Below are positions 45,322 to 54,529 of a DNA stretch of 64,000 nt, piece after piece. This DNA comes from JAIROC01 sp031553535 (GTDB lineage: Bacteria; Bacteroidota; Bacteroidia; Bacteroidales; WCHB1-69). The position numbers and the translations under genes are program-made. Within the stretch, counting starts at the first letter, position 1. Each line of letters starts with the position of its first letter. The notes beneath the pieces were generated by a model that saw only the letters and a program-made list of their open reading frames with translations, was not told where the DNA came from and ran no database searches. The DNA lies in contig JAVBLM010000010.1 of the NCBI GenBank assembly GCA_031553535.1, forward strand, positions 1 through 64,000, given 5' to 3'.

Positions 45322-45405
45322 TCATAATAAACAAAAGGTCTTTTACATAAGTAAATAAACATCCTGCTTTGCTTTAATGATACTATTTAATTATTTATAC
45401 AAGAT

Positions 45406-46404
45406 ATGTCCGACAACAAAAACAATGTCATCCAACATAAGCAAGTCTATTCTTCAGCACGATTAGTTCGCGACAAACATACCAAAGCCCTTTCCATAGA
45501 AATCGATCATCCTTGTGATTGGAAGCTATTCATATACAATCCTGAAAAAAGCCGTTCCAAGGAAGAGGCGATTATAACGGGTAAGGAAGCAGGATCGTTC
45601 TTAATACCTGTTACGGTAGATAGCGCTATACAATTCCTTCTCGTGACGGAGCAGGGAAATACAATTCTATCCGAAACCCGTTTACCTATGGAAGGAGGAT
45701 ATAATTTCCGTGACCTGGGCGGAATAGCCACCTTAAATGGACAAACTATTCAATGGGGAAAATTGATTCGTGCCGATGAACTGAATAATCTTTCTTCATG
45801 GGATTTGAATTATCTATCTACCCTGCCATTAAAAACACTGGTCGATTTCCGCTCTGCCGATGAAATGAAAAATAATCCTAACAAGATTCCACAAAGTATC
45901 GAGCATGTTTTTCCCCTAAGTATACCACAGGGAAGCCTGCCTGTGAAAGATGCTGCAGACTTGTTAGATAACAAGGTCACATCGGATGATATAGAACAAT
46001 TTATGATACGGATGTATCTTTCCTTTGTAAATGATGCCGGTTGCCAGGCGATTTACCGTGATTTTTTCACGATTGTACAACAACCCGCTCATGCTCCCCT
46101 CCTCTTTCACTGTGCTGCGGGAAAAGACCGGACCGGCTTCGCCACGGCAATGATATTATCTGCCCTGGGAGTGAATGAAACAGATATTATCACAAATTAT
46201 CTGGAAACAAATAATTATCTGGGGGATAAATACAAACCAATTGTGGAACGCTTTCCCCAATTGGATGTCCTTTTTACTGCCAAGGAAAATTATATTGAAA
46301 CAGCGATCAATGAAATTAAGGCGTCCTATAGTTCAATCGAAAAATATCTCCAGGAAATATTAAATGTAGACTTAAGTAAAATAAAACAACTGTATTTGGA
46401 ATAA
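45406..46404 (+). CDS. Tyrosine-protein phosphatase (dual-specificity-like)
   Basis: 332 residues. An N-terminal ~95-residue beta-rich region (possibly Ig-like) precedes a phosphatase domain with NFRDLGGI (about 101-108), the general-acid region and the CX5R loop HCAAGKDRTG (nucleophile Cys near residue 236). This is the bacterial Y-phosphatase layout (IphP/YwlE-unrelated). No signal peptide is visible, so it is probably cytosolic. It may dephosphorylate phosphotyrosine or phosphoinositide-like substrates. Not in an operon. Confidence 0.87.
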   Translation: MSDNKNNVIQHKQVYSSARLVRDKHTKALSIEIDHPCDWKLFIYNPEKSRSKEEAIITGKEAGSFLIPVTVDSAIQFLLVTEQGNTILSETRLPMEGGYNFRDLGGIATLNGQTIQWGKLIRADELNNLSSWDLNYLSTLPLKTLVDFRSADEMKNNPNKIPQSIEHVFPLSIPQGSLPVKDAADLLDNKVTSDDIEQFMIRMYLSFVNDAGCQAIYRDFFTIVQQPAHAPLLFHCAAGKDRTGFATAMILSALGVNETDIITNYLETNNYLGDKYKPIVERFPQLDVLFTAKENYIETAINEIKASYSSIEKYLQEILNVDLSKIKQLYLE

Positions 46405-46409
46405 GTCAT

Positions 46410-46510
46410 AATTCAAGACTCAATATTAACTTCGTTGAGCTAGCAAGCTCGGTTCAAAGTTTATAAATTAACAGTTCGAGAAATCTGCGAACCTTTAGCT
46501 TACCGAAAGC
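46410..46510. repeat. Partial copy of dispersed element B
   Basis: TAACTTCGTTGAGCTAGCAAGCTCGGTTCAAAG and GAGAAATCTGCGAACC-type segments match the core of the 301-bp element, without terminal repeats. Confidence 0.5.
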
Positions 46511-46532
46511 AATATCTATCGAATTTTAATAT

Positions 46533-46896
46533 CAAAGTTGAAAAGTCGAGATAAAATGAGTAAAGATTATCTCACTTCGTTCAATGCACTCACATGCTTC
46601 ATGTTCGAATGGTTAGTTATGCCGAACCCTCGGGTTTCGTTCCTCGCAATGATACTCTTAACTAACATATTACCGTCATGCTGAACTTGTTTCAGCATCC
46701 CCCTTTCTTTTGAGGGGATTATCTCACTGCGTTTCGATGCACTCACCTGTTTCACGTTCGGGTGTGGATCAAGTCCGCAATGACGTACTTCCACGACTGT
46801 GAGGAGAAACGACGAAACCCGAAGGCTTCGGCATAGCCAATCAACCGAGCCGAGCTCAATGGAGATATTCTCTTATTTTCAACTTTCGACAACTTC
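46533..46896. mobile_element. Composite MITE-like element A, copy 3
   Basis: The left end AAAGTTGAAAAGTCGAGATA and the right end (reverse complement of GAAGTTGTCGAAAGTTGAAA) bracket ~364 bp. Inside lie GATTATCTCACTTCG modules, the GTCATGCTGAACTTGTTTCAGCATC palindrome (46675-46699), TTCGTTCCTCGCAATGA and ATCAACCGAGCCGAGCTC. Minus-strand frames through it (46567-46794) are repeat artefacts of the MLKQVQHD kind seen in many genomes. Confidence 0.55.
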
Positions 46897-47127
46897 ATGG
46901 TAAAAGTTACAAACAAATATAGAATCCCATTATATGGAGACAAAATACAGTAAAATAAAGTTCCCGGATATAATAAGAATATCGAATAAAGCAAGATAAT
47001 CTATTTTTTTAGGGACTGTTTGATATACAGATTGCAAGAATACTGTTTTTTCCCTCCTTATCCATCCTTCTGTTTTCTTATTATCCTGAAAACTTTACCG
47101 GTTGCGCAGGAAAAAGAAAATATTTTA

Positions 47128-47421
47128 CTATTTGGTATAGACGTTTGGGGAGAATCTGAAAAAAATTCACCATTTAGTTTGAATATTTCGCCAAGATACG
47201 AAAGTACTAAACCATTTAGTTTGGACATTTCGCCAAGATGCGAAAACACTAAACCGTTTAGTTTGAATATTTCGCTAAAAGGCGAAAACATTAAACCATT
47301 TAGTTTGAACATTTCGCTAAGATGCGAAAGAACTAAACCGTTTAGTTTGAACATTCCGCTAAGAAATGAAAGCACTAAACCATTTGGTTTGGACGTTTCT
47401 GGAAGACCGGAAAGCATAAAA
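47128..47421. repeat. 42-bp tandem hairpin array B (seven units)
   Basis: Units start at 47128 (degenerate), 47170, 47212, 47254, 47296, 47338 and 47380. Each contains a stem-loop such as TTTCGC-CAAGAT-GCGAAA or TTTCGC-TAAAAG-GCGAAA. The last one is TTTCTGG-AAGA-CCGGAAA, resembling array A. The + frame (47020-47424) reads LNISPRCENTKPFS-type 14-mers and the minus frame (47058-47417) reads LSEMFKLNGLVLS-type 14-mers, so both strands are open. No ribosome-binding site was convincing for either frame. Confidence 0.88.
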
Positions 47422-47465
47422 TAGATAAAAGCGATAAAATGCAGAAAACAACTAACAATTAATCA

Positions 47466-49895
47466 CTATCTATTTTGTTCCAGGATTGTAACAACACCCG
47501 TTACCCCATTGACGGAAATCAGATCCCCATCTTTAATTACCTGGGTGGCATGAGCCACATTGGAGACCAAAGGCAATGCATACTCACGTGCTACAACGGC
47601 TCCATGAGATAATACCGAACCTACCTCGGTGATGAGGGCCTCGATTGTGCAGTAATAGGGCGACCAGCCAATGTCTGTAAAAGAAGCCACCATGATTTCT
47701 CCTTTTTGCAAGCTGTTTGCATCTTCTATCGATTTTACAATCCTGGCTTTGCCCTTCGCCATACCCCGGCTAATGGGAGTCCCCTGTAGTTGATGTCCGT
47801 CTGCAACATCTTTCTGTTCCACGACAATAGGAACAGGCCTGCCATAGTATACGTCTTTAAATACCAAGGTTTTTTGTTCTTCATATAGACGCTTACGCTG
47901 TAAAGCCTTTTTTACCAGTTTGGCATCACGGGTATACGCCAACTGTCCAATCTCCTGATGAGTTAAGAAGTAAATAAGAGTCGGATCGGAAAATACACCT
48001 TCTGCCACCATCATATCCGCCAAACGGTTGTATCCTATCTTGAGTTGATTAACAATACGGATTATAGACGATTTGGATGCCTCCCTGTTAACAACACCCG
48101 TACGGGATTGATTAATCAAATATTTAAAGATACGCAATTTCATGCCTGAATACTTCTTTTCAAACTCTGCATAAGGGTTATAGCCCTTTACATCCCGTTG
48201 GGGTTCTATTCCTTTGGAAGGCAATACGGCTGTAAGGTAATCCATAAATCCATCTTCATCCTCCCTCCATCCTTTTGATGACATTTCTGCTTCCAGAATA
48301 GCCCTGTGTCCATGTTTGGACATAAACTCCATATATGCCTCATGACTTTTACCTTGACCATTCTTCATATAATCCAACAAAAACACCCGTGATTTCTCTG
48401 GGGCATCAGGCAGCTCATTGCATAATTCACGGACAATCTTACGGAGAGATCGAAGAATATCAACGCTTTCAATTCCTTCAATGTTTTCCAAGGCTCCGGC
48501 AATCATTCCCTTTGCCTGATCTTCACTGGCTAAATCTTTCGTAAGCATAATGCTCAAAGCGCTACTCATGGCACCGGAATGAGCCGATGTAATATAATGA
48601 CATAAAAAACACAGGTTGATTGTATTTTCTTTAATCACATGCCTGTCTATTTCATCATATTGCGCTTCTATCGTATCATAAAGAACAAACCGGAAATCAG
48701 CAGCCATTTTATGTAACTTTTTCCTGGCTTTGTTGCGGGAAAGCAAAAACCGGACATATTTAAATCCATTCCATGCGGCTTTGAACGTATTTACTTTTCT
48801 TTTTGTACCGGATTGAGGTTTTGCTTCGTCCTCCAATACTCTTCCGCAAAGGCTCAATTCGATAGACTGGCGATTGGTTCCCAAAACATATTGTTCCAAA
48901 CGATATATGCTGGACAAATTCAAAAAAAGATGATTGCCTATGCTAAACCCAAAATGCCGGGGAGGTATTTCTTCCAGATTTTTGGATGCCCCTGCAATAA
49001 CGCACATTTTACGTAATCCCCAATCAATGGCATAAACCGACGTGGATATTGTTAACGGTGTAACCGCACCCGGCATCATTTCACTGATATTGCATGTGGT
49101 CAACACCTGGTTGGTCATATCATATTGAGGATCGAACTCATGTATATCAACCTCCTCTAAAGAAGTAATCGGGCGAGCCTGAAGCCATAATAGTTCCCCG
49201 TTCTTATCAATTGCCCATTCGGTATCCAACGGAATATTAAAAAAATCAACGGCTCTTAATGAATCCTCACATATACGAAGCAATTCATCATTGTGTAACA
49301 AGGGATCTGCCCCCCTTGCCAAAGATTGCCTGCCTCCATTAACTATGTCATGCTTGTTCACCCGGTATTGTATAGCGGTATTCTGCCCAGAAACAAGGCT
49401 TTCCCCAAGCCCCTCCACGGCTTCTACCAACATGGTTTCCTTATCTCCGGTCGGGTCTACCGTAAAACATACTCCTGCTTTTTGGGCATTTACCATTTTC
49501 TGGACGACAATCGACATTTTATTACTTCGGGACTGATTGAAAAAATGAGCATAGCTTATTGCTTCATTACTCTCCAAAGAAGAAACACAGGCCATTACAG
49601 ACTTTTTAAAATCTTCCGCCCCGGATACCTCCAAATAGGTGCGGTATTGTCCCGCATTCGAAAAATCGGCACCATCTTCATGATTGGCAGACGAACGAAC
49701 AGCCACCGATCCCAAAGAGCTGTTCAGATAATATTCCGTCGCCTGGTTGAGATCGTCTTCGTTCTCTATTTCCGTAATAACAAAACCTTCCGCTATTCTA
49801 ACGCCGGCTTGTGCTAACAGTGAAAGTCCTTTTGCTTTCCCGCCTACTCTGTCCAATTTATCATCAGGTATTGTTTCAAGTCTGTAAATTTCCAT
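47466..49895 (-). CDS. PEP-synthase/rifampicin-phosphotransferase-like enzyme
   Basis: 809 residues. The N-terminal PPDK-type ATP-grasp domain (about 1-255: VGGKAKGLSLLAQAGV, SVAVRSSANHEDGA, QKMVNAQKAGVCFTVDPTG, DTEWAIDKNGELLWLQARP) binds ATP. A helical middle region (about 290-690) follows. The C-terminal swivelling domain has the phospho-His loop EVGSVLSHGAVVAREYALPLV near 765-785. A separate PEP/pyruvate TIM barrel is absent, so it is shorter than a true PEP synthase and resembles rifampicin phosphotransferase in domain order. It probably moves phosphate from ATP through the His to an unknown acceptor. Preceded by the lipocalin-like gene by 48 bp, likely one operon. Confidence 0.85.
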   Translation of the reverse strand: MEIYRLETIPDDKLDRVGGKAKGLSLLAQAGVRIAEGFVITEIENEDDLNQATEYYLNSSLGSVAVRSSANHEDGADFSNAGQYRTYLEVSGAEDFKKSVMACVSSLESNEAISYAHFFNQSRSNKMSIVVQKMVNAQKAGVCFTVDPTGDKETMLVEAVEGLGESLVSGQNTAIQYRVNKHDIVNGGRQSLARGADPLLHNDELLRICEDSLRAVDFFNIPLDTEWAIDKNGELLWLQARPITSLEEVDIHEFDPQYDMTNQVLTTCNISEMMPGAVTPLTISTSVYAIDWGLRKMCVIAGASKNLEEIPPRHFGFSIGNHLFLNLSSIYRLEQYVLGTNRQSIELSLCGRVLEDEAKPQSGTKRKVNTFKAAWNGFKYVRFLLSRNKARKKLHKMAADFRFVLYDTIEAQYDEIDRHVIKENTINLCFLCHYITSAHSGAMSSALSIMLTKDLASEDQAKGMIAGALENIEGIESVDILRSLRKIVRELCNELPDAPEKSRVFLLDYMKNGQGKSHEAYMEFMSKHGHRAILEAEMSSKGWREDEDGFMDYLTAVLPSKGIEPQRDVKGYNPYAEFEKKYSGMKLRIFKYLINQSRTGVVNREASKSSIIRIVNQLKIGYNRLADMMVAEGVFSDPTLIYFLTHQEIGQLAYTRDAKLVKKALQRKRLYEEQKTLVFKDVYYGRPVPIVVEQKDVADGHQLQGTPISRGMAKGKARIVKSIEDANSLQKGEIMVASFTDIGWSPYYCTIEALITEVGSVLSHGAVVAREYALPLVSNVAHATQVIKDGDLISVNGVTGVVTILEQNR

Positions 49896-49943
49896 GTTTT
49901 AATAGCTTTTTATAATACAAATGTGTAAAAAGAAAACAAGATT

Positions 49944-50969
49944 TTATTTCACCCAACGTTGGGGATCCTTATTAAATCCGAACTCCATAATCCCTCTTCC
50001 TTTGACTCCATTGATAGTGATCTTACCGATTCCTTCATAAATGGTAAAATCTCCGTTGTCAAATGGAAAAGGTACTTCCACTTCTTTTTCGCATTCCATC
50101 GTGAGTTTACGCCCATCCATTAACGTAACATGACAGGTTACCTGATCAGGAACATGGCCAATAACAGGAAGATCATCCATAGATGTTGCATAATCCACGC
50201 AAGTATGTTTTCCATGGTCTTCCCAATATCCCGTTTGCAGATTCCTTACTGCCGGATAACGAACCATATTTACATTCATCACCTCTCCGGTTTCCAACAT
50301 GGCAGTCAACCATATATGACGATCCATGTAATTCCATTCCCGTTTTCCAAAAGAACGGTCTCGCATACCCTTCAAATCAATATCTATTTCCTGCCCGTCC
50401 AAAATCAATGTCCCTTTTACGCTTCCGGACTGTTCATAATGTACCTGAAAGTTTTCCTGTAATTCACCCAGAAATTCTTTTGTCCACTTTTCCTGCGACA
50501 AAGCCCTTGCAAGAGGATGCGAATCCATGTGGCGGGAAAACTCAAAGATAGGAGCAGATGCGGTAAAAGTACCTTCAAACGTTGCCGTATGCTGGGTACC
50601 ATGCGCATCCCCGACTTCTATTAACGGTCCTGAAAACTTAAACCTCCACAATTTACCTGTTTCCAAACACTCAACTTCCACCTTTGTATCCTGGTTGGCC
50701 AACATATCCCTGTTATAATAGGTTTTTGTATTACAATCATGGTATACAAACCATACTTCATCCCGGTCGCCTCTGTTGGCTAGCCTGAATAGCAGACTCT
50801 TTCCTTCCAGGTCATGCAATGAAAAATAATAACTATTATTAGGATGATTACTTTCTCCTTCCGGAATTTTGTAATGCTCCGCATACTCATAATCAAAGGG
50901 ATTTTGTTTTTTGCGCTTCTCTACCTGGCTTTTGATAATAGCGTATTTAATCCGTTGTTTCAATGACAT
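49944..50969 (-). CDS. Lipocalin-like/CrtC-AttH-type beta-barrel protein (tentative)
   Basis: 341 residues, beta-rich, with no signal peptide. The RDRSFGKREWNYMDRHIWLT segment and later SMDDLPVIGHVPDQVTCHVT recall the DxSxGxRxW pattern of DUF7064/AttH-like two-barrel proteins that act on lipids or isoprenoids. This assignment is from memory and weak. It sits 48 bp upstream of the PEP-synthase-like gene on the same strand, suggesting it provides or binds that enzyme's substrate. Confidence 0.5.
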   Translation of the reverse strand: MSLKQRIKYAIIKSQVEKRKKQNPFDYEYAEHYKIPEGESNHPNNSYYFSLHDLEGKSLLFRLANRGDRDEVWFVYHDCNTKTYYNRDMLANQDTKVEVECLETGKLWRFKFSGPLIEVGDAHGTQHTATFEGTFTASAPIFEFSRHMDSHPLARALSQEKWTKEFLGELQENFQVHYEQSGSVKGTLILDGQEIDIDLKGMRDRSFGKREWNYMDRHIWLTAMLETGEVMNVNMVRYPAVRNLQTGYWEDHGKHTCVDYATSMDDLPVIGHVPDQVTCHVTLMDGRKLTMECEKEVEVPFPFDNGDFTIYEGIGKITINGVKGRGIMEFGFNKDPQRWVK

Positions 50970-50989
50970 AATTTATTGTATTAGTTTAT

Positions 50990-51030
50990 TATTATTTGAA
51001 GTTACACAAGTTACAGGAAATTATAATTCA
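50990..51030. repeat. Fragment of dispersed element B
   Basis: GAAGTTACACAAGTTACAGG followed by AAATTATAATTC, the terminal motif of the 301-bp element. It separates the PHP gene from the 341-residue gene. Confidence 0.45.
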
Positions 51031-51099
51031 TAAAGGAATCCGGTTTTTATCCCACCCTCCGTTTAATTGTTTAAGGCTTATTTCTTAATAACTTTCCGT

Positions 51100-51861
51100 T
51101 TATTGCTGTTCTGTAAGTTCCTCCTTTGTGAGAACATTGCGTCCGTCTTCTTGTCGAAGCGCTTTTCGTATTTCATCAAATGAAATCTTTTCCAACAACA
51201 TCCAGCAGGTAGCCGTTGCTATTTGGTCGGTATAATGGGAATCGGAACTCTGTATAAAAGTTTTGTTTTTCAAGTATTTGTTTTTTTGCAGGTAATCCGC
51301 TTTAGTGGCATGAATAGATAATTCTACAGCATCCACATTCAAATCCAGCGGGATAAATCCAAGTTGACTCGGAATGCTGAATTTCATACGGTCTATATGA
51401 GCAGGAATAAATAATCCATTCAAGGAATGTACTTTCTGTTCCACTTCCTCCAATGTTTTGTTGATAGCCGAAGGCAGGAATATAGGTTCCTGATAAACAA
51501 TATCTCCTTTTTCATCAATTTGAACCTGGTAACCGAATTTTTCAATATCATTAGGAATATTGGGTAGATTATCCTGCAAGAATTGCTCAAATTCGTTTAA
51601 CTCATCCTCTTTCTCAAAAAAAGCCAAACAGTGTGCCTCTTCCTTTGTGGTAACTTCCGCACCTGTAAGGACAAACACGCCTGCCTGTTCCCCATATTTC
51701 TTTGCCAGGGGGCCGTGTTTTGTTGTATTATGGTCGGAAATACCAATAATATCAAGCCCCCGTTCCTTTGCCAGACGAATAATCTCCAGTGGACTCATAT
51801 CTAAATCACCACAAGGAGAAAGCACCGTGTGAGTGTGTAAATCCGCCTTATATAATTGCAT
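51100..51861 (-). CDS. PHP-domain phosphoesterase
   Basis: 253 residues. The PHP metal-binding motifs are clear: DLHTHTVLSPCGD near the N-terminus, IGISDHNTTKH, FIPAHIDRMK and SSDSHYTDQI near the end. Such domains hydrolyse phosphate esters, for example in nucleotides or histidinol phosphate. Here it closes a DRTGG / ATPase / Fe-S / DRTGG / PHP series in which its start ATG shares one base with the TAA of the preceding DRTGG gene, implying coupled translation. Target unknown. Confidence 0.9.
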   Translation of the reverse strand: MQLYKADLHTHTVLSPCGDLDMSPLEIIRLAKERGLDIIGISDHNTTKHGPLAKKYGEQAGVFVLTGAEVTTKEEAHCLAFFEKEDELNEFEQFLQDNLPNIPNDIEKFGYQVQIDEKGDIVYQEPIFLPSAINKTLEEVEQKVHSLNGLFIPAHIDRMKFSIPSQLGFIPLDLNVDAVELSIHATKADYLQKNKYLKNKTFIQSSDSHYTDQIATATCWMLLEKISFDEIRKALRQEDGRNVLTKEELTEQQ

Positions 51862-52196
51862 TAACCTTTTATCAAGTTATAAATAATACCCGATATTTCA
51901 AATTCTTCAAGATCTGTTCCCAGGATAGGAATATTCTCTTCATTACTTTGCTGTAATGTATCATCATCCGGTTTTGCTCCCTTAACCAAGACAATAGCAG
52001 CTAATTCCTTTAGAGAAGCTATTGCCATAACATTTTTATGTGTTTGCAAAGTAATCCAAATGTGACCGGCGTCAGCATGTCCCATAACATCACTTAATAA
52101 ATCACAGGTATATCCGCCCGTGATATCATTTCCTAGCCCATTTTCTCCTGAAAAAACTTTTAAGTTTGCTTTTTCTATTAACTCTTTTACTTTCAT
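51861..52196 (-). CDS. DRTGG-domain protein (second copy)
   Basis: 111 residues with the DRTGG fold read as VFSGENGLGNDITGGYTCD, ADAGHIWITLQTHKN and IVLVKGAKPD. DRTGG domains are small regulatory modules often found with phosphotransacetylases or HPr-kinase-like proteins. A paralogue of 54050-54397. It is encoded between the hydrogenase-like gene and the PHP gene, and the TAATG overlap with PHP suggests a functional pair. Confidence 0.82.
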   Translation of the reverse strand: MKVKELIEKANLKVFSGENGLGNDITGGYTCDLLSDVMGHADAGHIWITLQTHKNVMAIASLKELAAIVLVKGAKPDDDTLQQSNEENIPILGTDLEEFEISGIIYNLIKG

Positions 52197-52215
52197 ATTT
52201 ATACTTTGTATTATC

Positions 52216-53613
52216 TTAAATATTTACTTCGTTATCCAATTCTTTTATCAAGCTTTTATCCAACTTACCAATTCCCCATGTTTCTTTCATCAGGTCAATC
52301 GCCTCGGAAATATCCAATTTATCGTTCTGTTCCAATATTTTCTGGATAAAGATACAACTTTTTATATCATATCCTTTCTGCACGATGTCCTCTGCAAAAG
52401 CCTGACAGGAAGGTGCACCACATATACCGCAATCCACCTGAGGTAGAATATTATTTATCTCATGAATCCGTTTCATTTTTTTCATTGCCTCTGCCATATT
52501 ATCATCCAGCTTGATAATGGAACGAGGTTGAATTTTGCCATGCAGAAGAACATTCTCCTCAATGTATGGTGCATAATGATCGAATTCTTCCTGATCCTTA
52601 GCGGTATCATCCACGTCCGTAGCACGCCTGTTTGCCCGTTCGGTGGTTAGGAATTTATTCCCGGCACACAAAATTCCCCCGGCACAACTTTGGTAACAAG
52701 CCCTTAGTTCTAAAAAATCGATATCATTGATATCCTCATTTTCGAGCTTTTCAAGAAAGTCGATAACATTTTGTATTTCATCTATCGCTAATTTCTTATT
52801 TGTTGTAACCGCACGTATCTCTCCCTTGGTCAACGACCAACGAACGGAATCCCGGGTCATGAATTTGAAGCCGGTTGTTGTATTTTCCCCTTTTTCAAAC
52901 CCTTTTTGTTTTATTTCCCTAAATACTTTGTTATAGAGATAATTCATATTGATAACACCGTTAATCAAACTACTATCTTCCACAACCGAACTCTTAATAC
53001 CTGCTATTTTAGCAGCACAAGGCGTTACATAAAATATCCCTACATCTTCCAATGGTATATTTTCTTCTTCAAACCTCTTTTTGATATACAAGGATGTAAC
53101 ATCCATCGGCGGTTTTATCAGCATAATATTATCCACCAGTGTGGGGAAACGTACCTGGATTAAACGAACAATTGCCGGACAAAAAGAAGATATGACCGGC
53201 TTTTCCTCATGATTCTTTATATATTCATTATATGGATTTAACAGGAACTCCACCGAGTTCTCCGTTTCGAAAACATGTGTAAATCCTAAAGAGATCAGAG
53301 CGCTATATATCTGGTTGGAAGTTATCTTATCCGGAAACTGTGCGCTAAACACTGCCGGCATTAAAACAACCCTGTATTTATAGTTATAAATTTTCTCAAA
53401 ATCATCCTGACGAACACTAATCGCGCTATAAGGACATATGCGATAACATTCGCCACAATCGATACAACGATCCGGATTTACAATTGCTTTTCCATGGACG
53501 ACACGTATTGCTTCGGTAGGACATTTCATCATGCAATGGGAACATCCCATACATAATTCTTTCCTAAATTCCAGTGCGTGATAAAAAGTTTCTTTTGGTG
53601 TTTCCATGTTCAA
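52216..53613 (-). CDS. FeFe-hydrogenase-like iron-sulfur protein (sensory type)
   Basis: 465 residues. The N-terminal two-[4Fe-4S] ferredoxin (CMGCSHCMMKCP, CIDCGECYRICP) is followed by a hydrogenase-large-subunit-like domain (about 90-370) in which the H-cluster motifs are altered: SSFCPAIVR in place of TSCCPGW, TPCAAKIAG in place of MPCxxKxxE, and LRACYQSCAGGILC in place of MACxxGCxxGGG. A C-terminal Fe-S domain (CGICGAPSCQAFAEDI) follows. Altered L1 suggests it senses hydrogen or redox state rather than turning over hydrogen rapidly. Encoded with an ATPase and DRTGG/PHP proteins in the order usual for clostridial bifurcating-hydrogenase loci, but no catalytic HydA/B/C is in the window. Confidence 0.85.
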   Translation of the reverse strand: MNMETPKETFYHALEFRKELCMGCSHCMMKCPTEAIRVVHGKAIVNPDRCIDCGECYRICPYSAISVRQDDFEKIYNYKYRVVLMPAVFSAQFPDKITSNQIYSALISLGFTHVFETENSVEFLLNPYNEYIKNHEEKPVISSFCPAIVRLIQVRFPTLVDNIMLIKPPMDVTSLYIKKRFEEENIPLEDVGIFYVTPCAAKIAGIKSSVVEDSSLINGVINMNYLYNKVFREIKQKGFEKGENTTTGFKFMTRDSVRWSLTKGEIRAVTTNKKLAIDEIQNVIDFLEKLENEDINDIDFLELRACYQSCAGGILCAGNKFLTTERANRRATDVDDTAKDQEEFDHYAPYIEENVLLHGKIQPRSIIKLDDNMAEAMKKMKRIHEINNILPQVDCGICGAPSCQAFAEDIVQKGYDIKSCIFIQKILEQNDKLDISEAIDLMKETWGIGKLDKSLIKELDNEVNI

Positions 53614-53621
53614 GATATCTA

Positions 53622-54035
53622 TTATTGTAATTTATTGTAAATCTCAACAGTAGTCCCTTTTCCGACTTCACTTGTAACGGTTAATCTATCCGAATTATTT
53701 TTCATATTAGGCAAGCCCATCCCCGCACCGAACCCCATTTCGCGTACCGAAACCGAAGCCGTAGAATAACCTACTTCCATGGCTTTATCAATATCGGGAA
53801 TACCGGGACCTTCATCCACCAACCGTATTAATATAGCGTCTTCATCTACATCAATATATATTCTGCCTTTATATGCATGTGCAACAATATTTACTTCTGC
53901 TTCATACAAAGCAACAACAGTACGTTTAATTATAACAGGATCCACGTTGAGCTGCTTCAGTGTCTTTTTCACCGAACTGGATGCTGCTCCTGCACCCGTA
54001 AAGTCGCCTCCTTCTACTTCATATTCAAAATGCAT
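53622..54035 (-). CDS. Anti-sigma-factor-like ATP-binding protein (RsbW/SpoIIAB fold)
   Basis: 137 residues with a GHKL ATPase domain: ALYEAEVNIVAHAYKG (N-box), LVDEGPGIPDIDKAM (G1), GFGAGMGLPNMKNNSD and the GKGTTVEIYN end. It would bind ATP and phosphorylate an anti-sigma antagonist or serve as a histidine-kinase-like partner. It sits between the first DRTGG gene (14 bp) and the Fe-S gene (8 bp), so it is part of the five-gene operon and could relay a redox signal. Confidence 0.88.
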   Translation of the reverse strand: MHFEYEVEGGDFTGAGAASSSVKKTLKQLNVDPVIIKRTVVALYEAEVNIVAHAYKGRIYIDVDEDAILIRLVDEGPGIPDIDKAMEVGYSTASVSVREMGFGAGMGLPNMKNNSDRLTVTSEVGKGTTVEIYNKLQ

Positions 54036-54049
54036 ATTATTTCTTTAGG

Positions 54050-54397
54050 TTAAAAAAGAGATTTAATTCCCGCATTATATAAAACCGCAGACGCCCTGAA
54101 AGCAGAATATTTAGATTCTATTATGGTGATATCATTTTCTTCTGCAATTTCTATCATATCGGCATTTGCTTTCTTCCCCCTGACTAAAACCACCAGATTC
54201 AACCCTGCCATTTCCACTGTCCGGATCGTCTGAACGTTTGCCAATCCTGTTAAGAGAACAATTCCGCCCTGATGATCTATTGTCAACACATCGCTCATCA
54301 AATCGGAAGCAAATGCATGTGTTATATTCATTTCATGGTTGGGTTTCCCGGTAACAATCTCTCCCTCAATCAGCTTTACTATTTCCTCTATACTCAT
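54050..54397 (-). CDS. DRTGG-domain protein (first copy)
   Basis: 115 residues, similar to the copy at 51861-52196 (HAFASDLMSDVLTIDHQGGI, LVVLVRGKKANADM). It is the first gene of the minus-strand cluster, which continues with an ATPase, hydrogenase-like protein, DRTGG, PHP. Regulatory ligand binding (possibly nucleotide or acetyl-phosphate) is known for the family, not shown here. Confidence 0.8.
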   Translation of the reverse strand: MSIEEIVKLIEGEIVTGKPNHEMNITHAFASDLMSDVLTIDHQGGIVLLTGLANVQTIRTVEMAGLNLVVLVRGKKANADMIEIAEENDITIIESKYSAFRASAVLYNAGIKSLF

Positions 54398-54529
54398 TAA
54401 TTTATTGTTGTAGATTTAAATATTATCATATTAAATTTATGCAAAAGTATAATTTTTATCCAATAAAACGATTGATTTTTAGTATTAGTATGAATTTAAT
54501 CTTATGAATAGAAGTTAGACAAGATATCG

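Noticed and set aside
46567..46794. Minus-strand frame with MLKQVQHD-like text
   Set aside because: It is translated repeat DNA of a type that produces false proteins in many genomes.
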